The position numbers and the translations under genes are program-made. This document shows, in pieces, positions 53,825 through 62,871 of a DNA stretch of 64,000 nucleotides (positions are counted from its first letter, which is position 1; each line of letters opens with the position of its first letter). Origin of the DNA: Pseudomonas sp. CROZ-RG-20F-R04-15 (GTDB taxonomy: Bacteria > Pseudomonadota > Gammaproteobacteria > Pseudomonadales > Pseudomonadaceae); NCBI RefSeq assembly GCF_022662375.1, contig NZ_JAKNQL010000003.1, positions 310,001 to 374,000 of the forward strand. Direction: 5' to 3'. Under the pieces are notes generated by a model, which ran no database searches, had not been told where the DNA came from, and saw nothing but the letters and a program-made list of their open reading frames with translations.

Positions 53825-55063
53825 TCACCGCGGCTTGGCCAACTCCATAATCATCCGCGACAACAGATAAATCCGCGGCGCCACGCTCGCCACTTCGGCG
53901 TACTCCTCCGGCGTGTGAATATTGCCGCCAACAATCCCGAACCCGTCCAGCGTCGGCGTGCCGACCCCGGCAGACAAACTGGCATCCGCCGCGCCGCCAC
54001 TGCCCTCCTCCGTCAACTTGCGGCCAATCTCGCCGTAAATCCCCTGAGCCATGGCCATCAGACGATCCGACTCGGGCGTCTGCGGCATCGGTGGCAAGCC
54101 GCGTTGCAATGAAGTCTTCACTTCAGTTTCAGGAATCAATTTGTCCTGCGACACCCTCGCCAGGTCCTTCTCGATCCGGTCGAACTCCTCCGGCACCGCA
54201 GCACGCACGTCAGCCTTGGCCGTGGCTTGATCGGGGATCACGTTAGTGCGATCGCCGGCCTTGAGCACGGTGAAGTTGATGGTGGTTTTCTTCGCTTCAT
54301 CGCCAAGTTTGCCCAGTTGCAGAATCTGGTGCGCGGCCTCCATCGCGGCGTTGCGCCCCAGTTCCGGCGCGACACCGGCGTGTGCGGCTTTGCCCTTGAC
54401 CTCGACCAGCGCCGTCGCGCTGCCCTTACGCCATACCACCAGACCGTCTGCCGGGCGTCCCGGCTCCAGATTGAGCGTCACGTCATGCTGTTTGGCAGTT
54501 TTCTTGATCAGGTCGGTGGCGACGTCCGAGCCGGTTTCTTCACTGGCATCGAGCAGGAAGGTGATCTGCGCGTAGTCCTTGAAATCGAGGTTTTTCAGGA
54601 CTTTCAGCGCGTAGATCCCGGCAACGATGCCGCCCTTGTCATCCATCACCCCCGGCCCGTAGGCGCGGCCGTCCTTGATGTGGAACGGCCGCTCGGCCGC
54701 CGAACCTTCCTTGAACACCGTGTCCATGTGCGCCATCAGCAGGATTTTCGCCTTGCCGGTGCCTTTGAACGTGGCCAGAACATGGTTGGATTTTTCCGGC
54801 GTGTTCGGCACCAGTTCGATGGTGGCGCCGAGTTTTTTCAGCTCATCGATAGCGATGTCGCTGACTTGCTTGAGGCCCGGCTCGTAACCTGAACCGGAGT
54901 CGATATTGACCAGCCGCTCCAGCAATTTCAGGGCTTCTGGCTGGTATTGCTCGGCATCGGCGAGCACTTGTTTGTGCGGTTCGGCGAAGGCGTGGGCAGC
55001 GGAGAATGCGAGAGACAGGCCGAGGCTGGCGGCCAGCAGGGAGCGAGAAAATGAGAACGTCAT
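53825..55063 (-). CDS. exported M20-family carboxypeptidase (CPG2-like)
   Basis: A 412-residue zinc peptidase with a signal peptide (MTFSFSRSLLAASLGLSLAF...AHAFAEP). Metal and catalytic residues are in LLMAHMDTVF, YGPGVMDDKGGIVAG, LDASEETGSDV and GNIHTPEEYAEV. This is the carboxypeptidase G2 / glutamate carboxypeptidase group, which removes C-terminal glutamate from folates and peptides in the periplasm. The dimerisation domain (GKAAHAGVAPELGRNAAMEA) is present. AAGGA lies upstream of ATG 55063. Monocistronic. Confidence 0.9.
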   Translation of the reverse strand: MTFSFSRSLLAASLGLSLAFSAAHAFAEPHKQVLADAEQYQPEALKLLERLVNIDSGSGYEPGLKQVSDIAIDELKKLGATIELVPNTPEKSNHVLATFKGTGKAKILLMAHMDTVFKEGSAAERPFHIKDGRAYGPGVMDDKGGIVAGIYALKVLKNLDFKDYAQITFLLDASEETGSDVATDLIKKTAKQHDVTLNLEPGRPADGLVVWRKGSATALVEVKGKAAHAGVAPELGRNAAMEAAHQILQLGKLGDEAKKTTINFTVLKAGDRTNVIPDQATAKADVRAAVPEEFDRIEKDLARVSQDKLIPETEVKTSLQRGLPPMPQTPESDRLMAMAQGIYGEIGRKLTEEGSGGAADASLSAGVGTPTLDGFGIVGGNIHTPEEYAEVASVAPRIYLLSRMIMELAKPR

Positions 55064-55165
55064 GAAGCGATCCTTGTTTCGCGTCGGGGGGATTTAACCG
55101 TACCCGACATCGGCGCTAGGCTCTACACCGAATGCGACCTCTCCCTGACCACCACCGAACAAACT

Positions 55166-55253
55166 GTGGGAGCGAGCCTGCTCGCGAAGGCGTCGTGTCA
55201 GGCGATATCAATGTTGGCTGACCCAGCGCTTTCGCGAGCAGGCTCGCTCCCAC
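55166..55253. repeat. REPIN
   Basis: An inverted pair of the main REP type between the carboxypeptidase and diguanylate cyclase genes. Confidence 0.9.
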
Positions 55254-55275
55254 AAGGGATGTGTGGTGTAGCGGA

Positions 55276-56349
55276 TCAGACCGAATCCAGCAAAGTCCGC
55301 CGGGGCTTGTCATCACAATTGCAGATCACCCGGTTGCGCCCGCTCGCCTTGGCCTCGTACAACGCCTGATCGGCATCATTGAGCCAGCGCGTCGCGTCGG
55401 CATGCGCCGGATCGTACGCCGCCAGGCCAATGCTTAAACTGACTTTCAACGCCGGGTTCTGCTCATAGCCCAGAATCGCGAAACGCTCACGCAACGCCTC
55501 CATGGCCTGCGCGGCGTTGAACAGCGGCAGTTCCGGCAGAATCACGCAGAACTCATCTCCACCATAGCGCCCGGCAATGTCCGTCGCCCGCAGGTTCTGC
55601 TTGAGCAACTTGCTCAACTGCCGCAACACAATGTCGCCGGCAACATGGCCGTAGGTGTCGTTGATCGCCTTGAAGTGATCGATGTCGATCAACGCAATCG
55701 CCGCGCCCTGCTTCTGCCGCTTGCAGCGTTGAAAGGCGATCTCCAGTTGATCCTTCCAGGCACCGTGATTGAGCAACCCGGTGAGGCTGTCGGTGCGGCT
55801 CAGGGCAAGCAGTTCGCGTTTATGCCGACCGAGGGTGTAGGCCTGGCGAAAGCAGATCCAGCCCAGCGCCAACGGGTACAGCAGCAGTAACGGAAAACAG
55901 GCGTACATTTGCGCAGGCGTGGTCTGCGGAACGAATGCCGGGGCAAAGACCACCAGCCCGACGCCGACCCCGAGCAACTGCGCCGCAGAACCTGCCAATA
56001 GAAAGCGTGAACCGCCGATAGCGACGTTGTTCATCGCCATCATCGAAATGGTCGTCGCCGTGGGCAACGGATTGAAATGCATGGCAGCGACCCAGAAGCC
56101 GCCAAGAAACGCGTCGATCAACAGATTTCGGTGTTCGGCGTGATAGGGAACGCTGGAGCGGCGCGCCCATTGAAATGCCAGGTGTGGCCAGACCAGGCCG
56201 TTGAAGAGCATCAGCGCCCAGACCCACAGCGGCGGATCGAGCGCATACATCGCAACGGAAACACACAGCAGCCCAAGCAACAGCCCGAGGGTTCGCGACG
56301 TATAAAGCCTCCTGGCCAATGAAAGTCCCTTTCCTCCCGTATTTCCCAT
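55276..56349 (-). CDS. diguanylate cyclase with MASE2 membrane sensor
   Basis: A 357-residue membrane protein. Residues about 10-110 are a MASE2 domain (LLGLLCVSVAMYALDPPLWV, ALMLFNGLVWPHLAF, TATTISMMAMNNVAIGG), followed by two more membrane helices. The C-terminal GGDEF domain has SRTDSLTGLLNHGAW, ALIDIDHFKAINDTYGH and an intact RYGGDEFCV active site. The product-inhibition I-site RxxD (RATD) stands five residues before GGDEF. It should make cyclic di-GMP and resembles DgcC/AdrA. ATG 56349 is chosen because GAGG lies before it. Confidence 0.92.
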   Translation of the reverse strand: MGNTGGKGLSLARRLYTSRTLGLLLGLLCVSVAMYALDPPLWVWALMLFNGLVWPHLAFQWARRSSVPYHAEHRNLLIDAFLGGFWVAAMHFNPLPTATTISMMAMNNVAIGGSRFLLAGSAAQLLGVGVGLVVFAPAFVPQTTPAQMYACFPLLLLYPLALGWICFRQAYTLGRHKRELLALSRTDSLTGLLNHGAWKDQLEIAFQRCKRQKQGAAIALIDIDHFKAINDTYGHVAGDIVLRQLSKLLKQNLRATDIAGRYGGDEFCVILPELPLFNAAQAMEALRERFAILGYEQNPALKVSLSIGLAAYDPAHADATRWLNDADQALYEAKASGRNRVICNCDDKPRRTLLDSV

Positions 56350-56526
56350 GAGGACCTCGATCACGCACACCGCAGGACGGATGTGATGGGAGTCTATCAG
56401 GGCGACGTTAAATAGCCATCACCGGCCAGCGGGCTGAATAGAGCGCCATCAACACCTTACACAGTGCAAATATTTGGCTATACATGAAAGGAGCAAAATG
56501 GAAAAACAACTATAAGAAGGAGGCCC

Positions 56527-57981
56527 ATGCACACCTTTCAAGTGTTGATCATCGGCAGCGGTTTTGGCGGCCAGTGTGCCGCAATCAACCTGCTGAAGGC
56601 CGGGATCGACGATTTTCGCCTGCTGGAACGAAGGGACTTCCTTGGCGGCACCTGGTGCCAGAACACATACCCCGGCGCGGCGGTCGACGTGCCGTCGCCG
56701 CTGTATTCGCTGTCGTTCGCGCCGTACCGCTGGTCGCAGATGTTCGCCGGACAGGCCGAACTGCAGCGCTACACCGAGCATGTCATCGAGCAGTTCGGTT
56801 TGCGCGAACGCGTGGAGTTGCAAGCCAATGTCGAGCGCGTCGAATGGGACGACACGGAAAAACGCTGGAACGTGTACACCGGCAGCAAAGGCACCTTCCA
56901 TGCGCAGTTTCTGATCAATGCCACCGGGCCGCTGAGCCAACCGGTCATCCCGCACTTTCCCGGCCAGGATCGCTTTCAAGGCAAGACTTTTCATACAAAC
57001 AATTGGGATCACAGCTACGACTACCGCGGTAAACGCGTGGCCATCGTCGGCAGCGGCGCCAGTGCGGTGCAGGTGATTCCGGCGATTGCGCCGCACGTCG
57101 AGCAACTGCATGTGTTTCAGCGCACGCCACACTGGGTGCTGCCCCGCGCCGATCGTCAGTTCGGACCGCTGCAGCAATGGCTGCTCGGCCGCAAACCCGC
57201 CTACAAGCTGTTGCGCTGGCTGATTTACTGGCAATTCGAAACCCGGGTCATCGCGTTCAAATACTCGAAAGCGGCGATTCACATGGTCCAGCAGCACGCG
57301 CTGCGCTTTCTCAAACGCCAAGTGCCAGACCCGGTGTTGCAAGGCAAACTCACCCCGGACTTCACCATCGGCTGTAAACGGGTACTGGTTTCCAGCACGT
57401 ATTACCCGGCGCTGAGCCGTCCCAACGTGACCTTGCATACCCGCGAGCAAGGCATCGCTTCCATCGACGAAACCGGCATCAACACTCAGGACGGTCAGCA
57501 CATCGATGTTGATCTGATCGTTTGGTCGACCGGTTACGACGCCACCGACGGGGTGATTTCCTACCCGGTCAGCGGAAAAAACGCCGTGCAACTCAGAGAT
57601 GTCTGGGCGCAATACCCGCGCGCGTATCTGGGCACCAGTCTGCCGGACTTTCCCAACCTGTTTATCGTCACCGGCCCCAACACCGGCATCGGTCACACCT
57701 CGGCGCTGTTCATCATCGAGTCGCAGATGAACTACATCCTCGACTGCATCCGCACCGTGCAGACCAAAGGCTTGCGCAGCATCGAAGTGCGCCGTGATGC
57801 GGAACGTACCTACACTGAGATGATTCATCGGGAGATGGAGCGCACGGTCTGGAAGTCCGGCGGCTGCCACAGCTGGTATCAAAGCAAGAGCGGTCATGTG
57901 ATCGCGATGTTTCCCGGCTTCAGTTTCAGCTATCACCGCTTGACCCGGACGCTGAAACCGGCCGACCACATTCTGTCCTGA
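56527..57981 (+). CDS. Baeyer-Villiger monooxygenase / flavin-containing monooxygenase
   Basis: A 484-residue class B flavoprotein: FAD site VLIIGSGFGGQCAAINL, NADPH site RVAIVGSGASAVQVIP, and the Baeyer-Villiger fingerprint F-x-G-x3-H-x3-W as FQGKTFHTNNWDH; also FIVTGPNTGIGHTSALF. Such enzymes insert oxygen beside a ketone to give an ester. A strong AAGGAGG precedes ATG 56527. It lies 21 bases before an alpha/beta hydrolase gene; the pair parallels a known P. fluorescens BVMO-esterase arrangement for alkanone breakdown. Ketone substrate unknown. Confidence 0.9.
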   Translation: MHTFQVLIIGSGFGGQCAAINLLKAGIDDFRLLERRDFLGGTWCQNTYPGAAVDVPSPLYSLSFAPYRWSQMFAGQAELQRYTEHVIEQFGLRERVELQANVERVEWDDTEKRWNVYTGSKGTFHAQFLINATGPLSQPVIPHFPGQDRFQGKTFHTNNWDHSYDYRGKRVAIVGSGASAVQVIPAIAPHVEQLHVFQRTPHWVLPRADRQFGPLQQWLLGRKPAYKLLRWLIYWQFETRVIAFKYSKAAIHMVQQHALRFLKRQVPDPVLQGKLTPDFTIGCKRVLVSSTYYPALSRPNVTLHTREQGIASIDETGINTQDGQHIDVDLIVWSTGYDATDGVISYPVSGKNAVQLRDVWAQYPRAYLGTSLPDFPNLFIVTGPNTGIGHTSALFIIESQMNYILDCIRTVQTKGLRSIEVRRDAERTYTEMIHREMERTVWKSGGCHSWYQSKSGHVIAMFPGFSFSYHRLTRTLKPADHILS

Positions 57982-58002
57982 ACACGTAAAAGGAAGACGT
58001 CG

Positions 58003-58929
58003 ATGCTTTTGCTGTTTGTCGCCCTCGCGGTTTTCGTGGCCTGGAGCTGGTTGAGTTATCCGGCGGTTGGTCATTGGCTGTATGACCTGAACATGGCCAT
58101 CGAGGCCAAGTTGTACAAATTGCACAAGATCGAAGTGCCGATCGCCGAGATGACCGTCTCGACCTGGCAGGGCGGGCCGTATGAAGCGGCCAGCGCGATT
58201 CTGATGCTGCATGGCTACAGCGCCGACAAGAACCTGTGGCTGCGATTTTCCCGGCACTTCGTGCGCCAGTATCGGGTGATCATCCCGGACCTCGCCGGCC
58301 ACGGTGAAACCGGCTTCAAGGCTGGCGGTGGCTACGACATTCCGTTGCAGGCCAAACGCATGATCCAGTTGCTCGACGTTTGCGGCGTGGAGAAAGTCCA
58401 TGTGATCGGCAACTCGATGGGCGGCTACATCGCCGCGTGGCTGGCGGCGACTTATCCGGATCGCATCGCTTCGGTGGCACTGATCGACCCGGCGGGCGTC
58501 ACCGCACCCGAGGCTAGCGATATGGAGCGGCATCTGGCGCGCGGGCATAACCCGTTTCTGATCAATTCCCGGGAAGAGTTTCGCCAGTTTTACGCGATGA
58601 CCATGGAATCGCCGCCGTGGGTGCCGAACCTGGTGCTGGACGCCATCGCCCAGCGCTACGAACAACAACGCGATGAACTGGAAGAGATCTTCCGCGATTT
58701 TCGCGCCAGCCCGCCGATGGAGCCGAAACTGGCCGACATAAAATGCCCGGCGCTGTTGCTCTGGGGGCGCAAGGATCGGCTGATCGACGTCAGCAGCGTG
58801 CCCGTGTGGAGCAAGGGCATCGCCAATTTGCGCGTGGATGTCTGGGATCACGTCGGGCACATGCCGATGGTTGAACAGCCGGGGAATACGGCGCGGCTGT
58901 ATCGCGAATTCCTGGGAAGCCAGAGATGA
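58003..58929 (+). CDS. alpha/beta hydrolase (esterase) with N-terminal membrane anchor
   Basis: A 308-residue hydrolase. Residues 1-20 (MLLLFVALAVFVAWSWLSYP) are a hydrophobic anchor. Oxyanion strand SAILMLHGYSADKNLW, nucleophile elbow VIGNSMGGYIAAWLA (Ser), acid residue in LLLWGRKDRLIDV, and the base in VWDHVGHMPMVEQP. The gene is co-transcribed with the Baeyer-Villiger enzyme and probably hydrolyses its ester product. Confidence 0.88.
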   Translation: MLLLFVALAVFVAWSWLSYPAVGHWLYDLNMAIEAKLYKLHKIEVPIAEMTVSTWQGGPYEAASAILMLHGYSADKNLWLRFSRHFVRQYRVIIPDLAGHGETGFKAGGGYDIPLQAKRMIQLLDVCGVEKVHVIGNSMGGYIAAWLAATYPDRIASVALIDPAGVTAPEASDMERHLARGHNPFLINSREEFRQFYAMTMESPPWVPNLVLDAIAQRYEQQRDELEEIFRDFRASPPMEPKLADIKCPALLLWGRKDRLIDVSSVPVWSKGIANLRVDVWDHVGHMPMVEQPGNTARLYREFLGSQR

Positions 58930-58956
58930 CAATGCACTCTGCCCTGCCCCTGCCCC

Positions 58957-58989
58957 TGATCGTTCCCACGCTCTGCGTGGGAACGATCA
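58957..58989. repeat. short palindrome of the GATCGTTCCCACGC family
   Basis: Arms TGATCGTTCCCACGC and GCGTGGGAACGATCA around a three-base centre; a minimal form of the repeats at 39890 and 53707. It may double as a hairpin after the hydrolase gene. Confidence 0.8.
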
Positions 58990-59011
58990 CGCGAGAAATC
59001 GGTAGGTCGAG

Positions 59012-60511
59012 ATGAACATTCTTTATGACGAACGCCTCGACGGTCCGTTGCCGCAGGTGAACAAGGCCGAATGCCTCAAGGCATTGCAGCAAGCGCTGCC
59101 CGATCTAGACATCTTGTGGCGTGAAGAAGAACTCAAACCCTACGAATGCGACGGCCTCTCCGCCTACCGCACCACGCCGATGCTGGTCGCCCTGCCCCGT
59201 CGACTTGAGCAAGTGCAAACCCTGCTCAAACTCTGCCATGAAAAAAACGTCCCGGTGGTTGCCCGTGGTGCCGGCACAGGGTTGTCCGGCGGCGCCTTGC
59301 CGCTGGAACAGGGCCTGCTGCTGGTGATGGCGCGCTTCAACAACATCCTGCACATCGACCCGGCCGCGCGCACCGCGCGAGTTCAACCGGGGGTGCGCAA
59401 TCTGGCGATCTCCCAGGCAGCGGCGCCCTTCGGCCTGTATTACGCGCCGGATCCGTCCTCGCAAATCGCCTGTTCGATTGGCGGCAACGTCGCCGAAAAC
59501 GCCGGCGGTGTGCATTGCCTCAAGTACGGTTTGACCGTGCACAACCTGCTGAAAATCGAAGTGCTGACCATCGAAGGCGAACGCCTGACCCTCGGTTCGG
59601 ACGCCCTCGATTCAGCGGGTTTCGATTTGCTCGCGCTGTTCACCGGCTCCGAAGGTTTGCTGGGGATCATCACCGAAGTCACGGTCAAACTGCTGCCCAA
59701 ACCGCAAGTCGCAAAAGTGTTGCTGGCCAGTTTCGATTCGGTGGAAAAGGCTGGCCATGCGGTCGCCGAAATCATCGCGGCGGGGATCATTCCCGGTGGA
59801 CTGGAGATGATGGACAACCTGGCCATTCGCGCCGCCGAAGATTTCATCCACGCCGGTTACCCGGTCGATGCCGAGGCGATTCTGTTGTGCGAACTCGATG
59901 GCGTCGAGGCCGATGTCCACGACGATTGCCAACGGGTGCGTGAGGTCATGACCGCCGCCGGCGCCACCGAAGTGCGTCAGGCCCGCGACGAAGCCGAGCG
60001 TGTGCGCTTCTGGGCCGGGCGCAAAAATGCCTTTCCGGCCATCGGTCGTTTGTCACCGGACTATTACTGCATGGACGGCACCATCCCGCGCCGCGAATTG
60101 CCCGGTGTCCTGCAAGGCATCGCCCGTCTCGGCGAAGAATACGGATTGCGCGTGGCCAATGTGTTCCATGCCGGCGACGGCAACATGCACCCGCTGATTC
60201 TGTTCGACGCCAATCAACCCGGCGAACTGCATCGCGCCGAAGCCTTGGGCGGCAAGATCCTTGAGCTGTGCGTGCAGGTCGGCGGCAGTATCACCGGTGA
60301 ACACGGCGTCGGCCGCGAGAAAATCAACCAGATGTGCGCGCAGTTCAACAGCGATGAGTTGAGTCTGTTTCACGCAGTAAAAGCCGCGTTCGATCCTCAA
60401 GGCCTGCTGAATCCCGGCAAGAACATTCCGACCCTGCACCGCTGCGCCGAATTCGGCGCGATGCACATTCACGCCGGGCAATTGCCGTTCCCCGAACTGG
60501 AGCGCTTCTGA
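59012..60511 (+). CDS. glcD: glycolate oxidase FAD-linked subunit GlcD
   Basis: A 499-residue FAD-binding type 4 oxidase: the VPVVARGAGTGLSGGALPLE FAD loop, IACSIGGNVAENAGGVHCLK, FTGSEGLLGIITEVTVKLLP, and C-terminal HAGDGNMHPLILFDANQPGE and SITGEHGVGREKIN. It is the catalytic subunit of the membrane-associated complex that oxidises glycolate to glyoxylate. The stop overlaps the glcE start (TGATG). No glcC regulator gene is visible within the window. Confidence 0.94.
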   Translation: MNILYDERLDGPLPQVNKAECLKALQQALPDLDILWREEELKPYECDGLSAYRTTPMLVALPRRLEQVQTLLKLCHEKNVPVVARGAGTGLSGGALPLEQGLLLVMARFNNILHIDPAARTARVQPGVRNLAISQAAAPFGLYYAPDPSSQIACSIGGNVAENAGGVHCLKYGLTVHNLLKIEVLTIEGERLTLGSDALDSAGFDLLALFTGSEGLLGIITEVTVKLLPKPQVAKVLLASFDSVEKAGHAVAEIIAAGIIPGGLEMMDNLAIRAAEDFIHAGYPVDAEAILLCELDGVEADVHDDCQRVREVMTAAGATEVRQARDEAERVRFWAGRKNAFPAIGRLSPDYYCMDGTIPRRELPGVLQGIARLGEEYGLRVANVFHAGDGNMHPLILFDANQPGELHRAEALGGKILELCVQVGGSITGEHGVGREKINQMCAQFNSDELSLFHAVKAAFDPQGLLNPGKNIPTLHRCAEFGAMHIHAGQLPFPELERF

Positions 60512-61560
60512 TGGCCGATGTCGACGCCGCCAGCGCCCTGCTCGATCAGGTCAACGAGGCGCGGGCCAACGCCACGCCGCTGAAGATTCAGGGCGGCAAC
60601 AGCAAAGCGTTTCTCGGCCGCGAGGTAGCCGGTGAAGTGCTCGATACCCGCGCCCACTGCGGCATCGTCCGTTATGAACCGACCGAACTGGTGATCACCG
60701 CGCGCGCCGGCACGCCGTTGTCCGAGCTGCTGGCGGCGCTGGATGCTGCCGGGCAAATGCTGCCGTGCGAACCGCCGGCGTTCGGCGAGGGCGCGACCGT
60801 CGGCGGCATGATCGCCACGGGTCTGTCCGGGCCACGACGGCCGTGGTCGGGCTCGGTGCGCGACTTCGTCCTTGGCACGCGGGTGATCACTGGCCTTGGG
60901 CAGCACCTGCGCTTCGGCGGCGAAGTGATGAAAAATGTCGCCGGTTATGACCTGTCGCGGCTGATGGCCGGCAGTTACGGCTGCCTCGGCGTGCTCACCG
61001 AAGTGTCGCTGAAAGTCCTGCCGAAACCACGCCAGTGCCTGAGCATTCGCCTCGACATGGACTGCACGCGGGCACTGGCCAAGCTTGCCGAATGGGGTCA
61101 ACAACCGCTGCCGATCAGCGCCGCGTGCCACGATGGCCAGAGCCTGTATCTGCGGCTTGAGGGCGGTGAAGGCTCGGTGACGGCGGCGCATCAACGCCTC
61201 GGTGGCGAGCCGTTGGATTCGCTGTTTTGGCATAATCTGAATGAGCAACGGCTGGCGTTTTTCGACGAAGGCCAACCGCTGTGGCGCCTGTCACTGCCGA
61301 ATAATCTCGGGGCACTGGACTTGCCCGGCGAGCAGTTGATCGACTGGGCCGGTGCACAACGCTGGCTGAAATCCGATTCGGCGCGCATCCACATCCTCGC
61401 GCAGGAACTGGGCGGCCACGCTACCTGTTTCAGCCACGGCGCCAGCGATACGCCGTTCCAGCCGCTGCCGGCGACGCTGCTGCGCTATCACCGGCAACTC
61501 AAGGCGCAACTCGATCCGCAAGGGCTGTTCAACCCCGGGCGGATGTACGCGGAGTTCTAG
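60511..61560 (+). CDS. glcE: glycolate oxidase subunit GlcE
   Basis: A 349-residue second FAD-binding subunit: PLKIQGGNSKAFLGR, ELVITARAGTPLSELLAALD, ATVGGMIATGLSGPRRPW, FGGEVMKNVAGYDLSRLMAG, ending LDPQGLFNPGRMYAEF. It works only with GlcD and GlcF. It is translationally coupled to glcD by one base of overlap and ends two bases before glcF. Confidence 0.93.
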   Translation: MADVDAASALLDQVNEARANATPLKIQGGNSKAFLGREVAGEVLDTRAHCGIVRYEPTELVITARAGTPLSELLAALDAAGQMLPCEPPAFGEGATVGGMIATGLSGPRRPWSGSVRDFVLGTRVITGLGQHLRFGGEVMKNVAGYDLSRLMAGSYGCLGVLTEVSLKVLPKPRQCLSIRLDMDCTRALAKLAEWGQQPLPISAACHDGQSLYLRLEGGEGSVTAAHQRLGGEPLDSLFWHNLNEQRLAFFDEGQPLWRLSLPNNLGALDLPGEQLIDWAGAQRWLKSDSARIHILAQELGGHATCFSHGASDTPFQPLPATLLRYHRQLKAQLDPQGLFNPGRMYAEF

Positions 61561-61562
61561 CC

Positions 61563-62783
61563 ATGCAAACCACCCTCAGCGAACAATCGCGCCAGTTACC
61601 CCGCGCCGCCGAGGCAGAAAAGATCCTGCGCACCTGTGTGCATTGCGGCTTTTGCAACGCGACCTGCCCGACCTATCAATTGCTCGGCGATGAACTCGAT
61701 GGCCCGCGCGGGCGCATCTACCTGATCAAGCAAGTGCTCGAAGGCGCGCCGGCCACGGCGCAGACGCAACTGCATCTGGACCGTTGCCTGTCGTGCCGCA
61801 ACTGCGAAACCACCTGTCCATCGGGCGTCGACTATCACAACCTGCTCGACATCGGCCGTGCGGTGGTCGATCACGCGGTGCCGCGCCCGGCGGCGCAACG
61901 CCTGTTGCGTGAGGGGCTGCGCGCATTGGCGCCGAATCCGGGATTGTTCAAAGGCTTGTTGCGGGTGGGCACGACGTTTCGGCCGCTGTTGCCGCGCTTG
62001 CTGGAAAGCAAACTGCCAAAGCATCTGGCTCTTTCCGGTTTGCGTCCTGCCCCGCGTCATGCCCGGCGGGTGTTGTTGCTTGAAGGCTGCGTACAGCCGG
62101 GGTTATCGCCAAATACCAATGACGCCACGGCGCGGGTGCTGGATCGCTTGGGCATCAGTGTCACCCCGGTGGCCGAGGCCGGTTGTTGCGGCGCGCTGGA
62201 TTATCACCTCGACGCCCAGGCCAAAGGGCTCGACCGCGCGCGTCAAAACATCGATGCCTGGTGGCCGCACCTGCACAACGGCGCCGAAGCGATTGTGCAG
62301 ACCGCCAGCGGTTGCGGGGCATTCATCAAGGATTACGGGCATTTGCTGGAAGACGATCCGCTGTATGCGGCCAAGGCCCGGGAAATCAGCGAACGCACGC
62401 TGGATCTGGTGCAGATACTCGCGCAGGAACCGCTGGAGCAGATCTGCGCCGCCACTGAACGGCGGATTGCCGTGCATTGCCCGTGCACGTTACAGCACGC
62501 GTTGAAACTGGGCGGCGCGGTGGAAGCCGTGCTGACCCGCCTGGGTTTCAATCTTACCGCCGTGCCCGACGGCCATTTCTGCTGCGGCTCGGCGGGCACG
62601 TATTCGCTGACGCAACCGCTGCTGGCCCGGCAATTGCGCGACAACCGTCTCAACGCGCTGGAGAGTGGCCGCCCTGAGCTGATCGTTACCTCCAACGTCG
62701 GCTGTCAGAGCCATCTGGCCAGCGCCGGGCGCACGCGGGTGATGCACTGGATCGAACTGGTGGATCAGTCGTTGGCAGAATGA
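61563..62783 (+). CDS. glcF: glycolate oxidase iron-sulfur subunit GlcF
   Basis: A 406-residue electron-transfer subunit with two 4Fe-4S motifs near the N-terminus (CVHCGFCNATCPTYQ and CLSCRNCETTCPSGV) and two CCG domains (VAEAGCCGALDYHL and DGHFCCGSAGTYSLTQP). It passes electrons from GlcD/E to the quinone pool. Last gene of glcDEF; no terminator is obvious in the 88 bases before hglS. Confidence 0.94.
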   Translation: MQTTLSEQSRQLPRAAEAEKILRTCVHCGFCNATCPTYQLLGDELDGPRGRIYLIKQVLEGAPATAQTQLHLDRCLSCRNCETTCPSGVDYHNLLDIGRAVVDHAVPRPAAQRLLREGLRALAPNPGLFKGLLRVGTTFRPLLPRLLESKLPKHLALSGLRPAPRHARRVLLLEGCVQPGLSPNTNDATARVLDRLGISVTPVAEAGCCGALDYHLDAQAKGLDRARQNIDAWWPHLHNGAEAIVQTASGCGAFIKDYGHLLEDDPLYAAKAREISERTLDLVQILAQEPLEQICAATERRIAVHCPCTLQHALKLGGAVEAVLTRLGFNLTAVPDGHFCCGSAGTYSLTQPLLARQLRDNRLNALESGRPELIVTSNVGCQSHLASAGRTRVMHWIELVDQSLAE

Positions 62784-62871
62784 AGTTCGTAGGATTCTTC
62801 GTTTGCCCGCGTGCGAGAAGGCTGCGATCTTTTCCCTTATCCATTTCGTGACCGTGGCAGGAATTTTTTTC

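Noticed and set aside
56449..58932. 827-codon open frame antisense to the monooxygenase and hydrolase genes
   Set aside because: It spans two well-identified plus-strand genes and their gap; it is third-position GC bias, not a gene.
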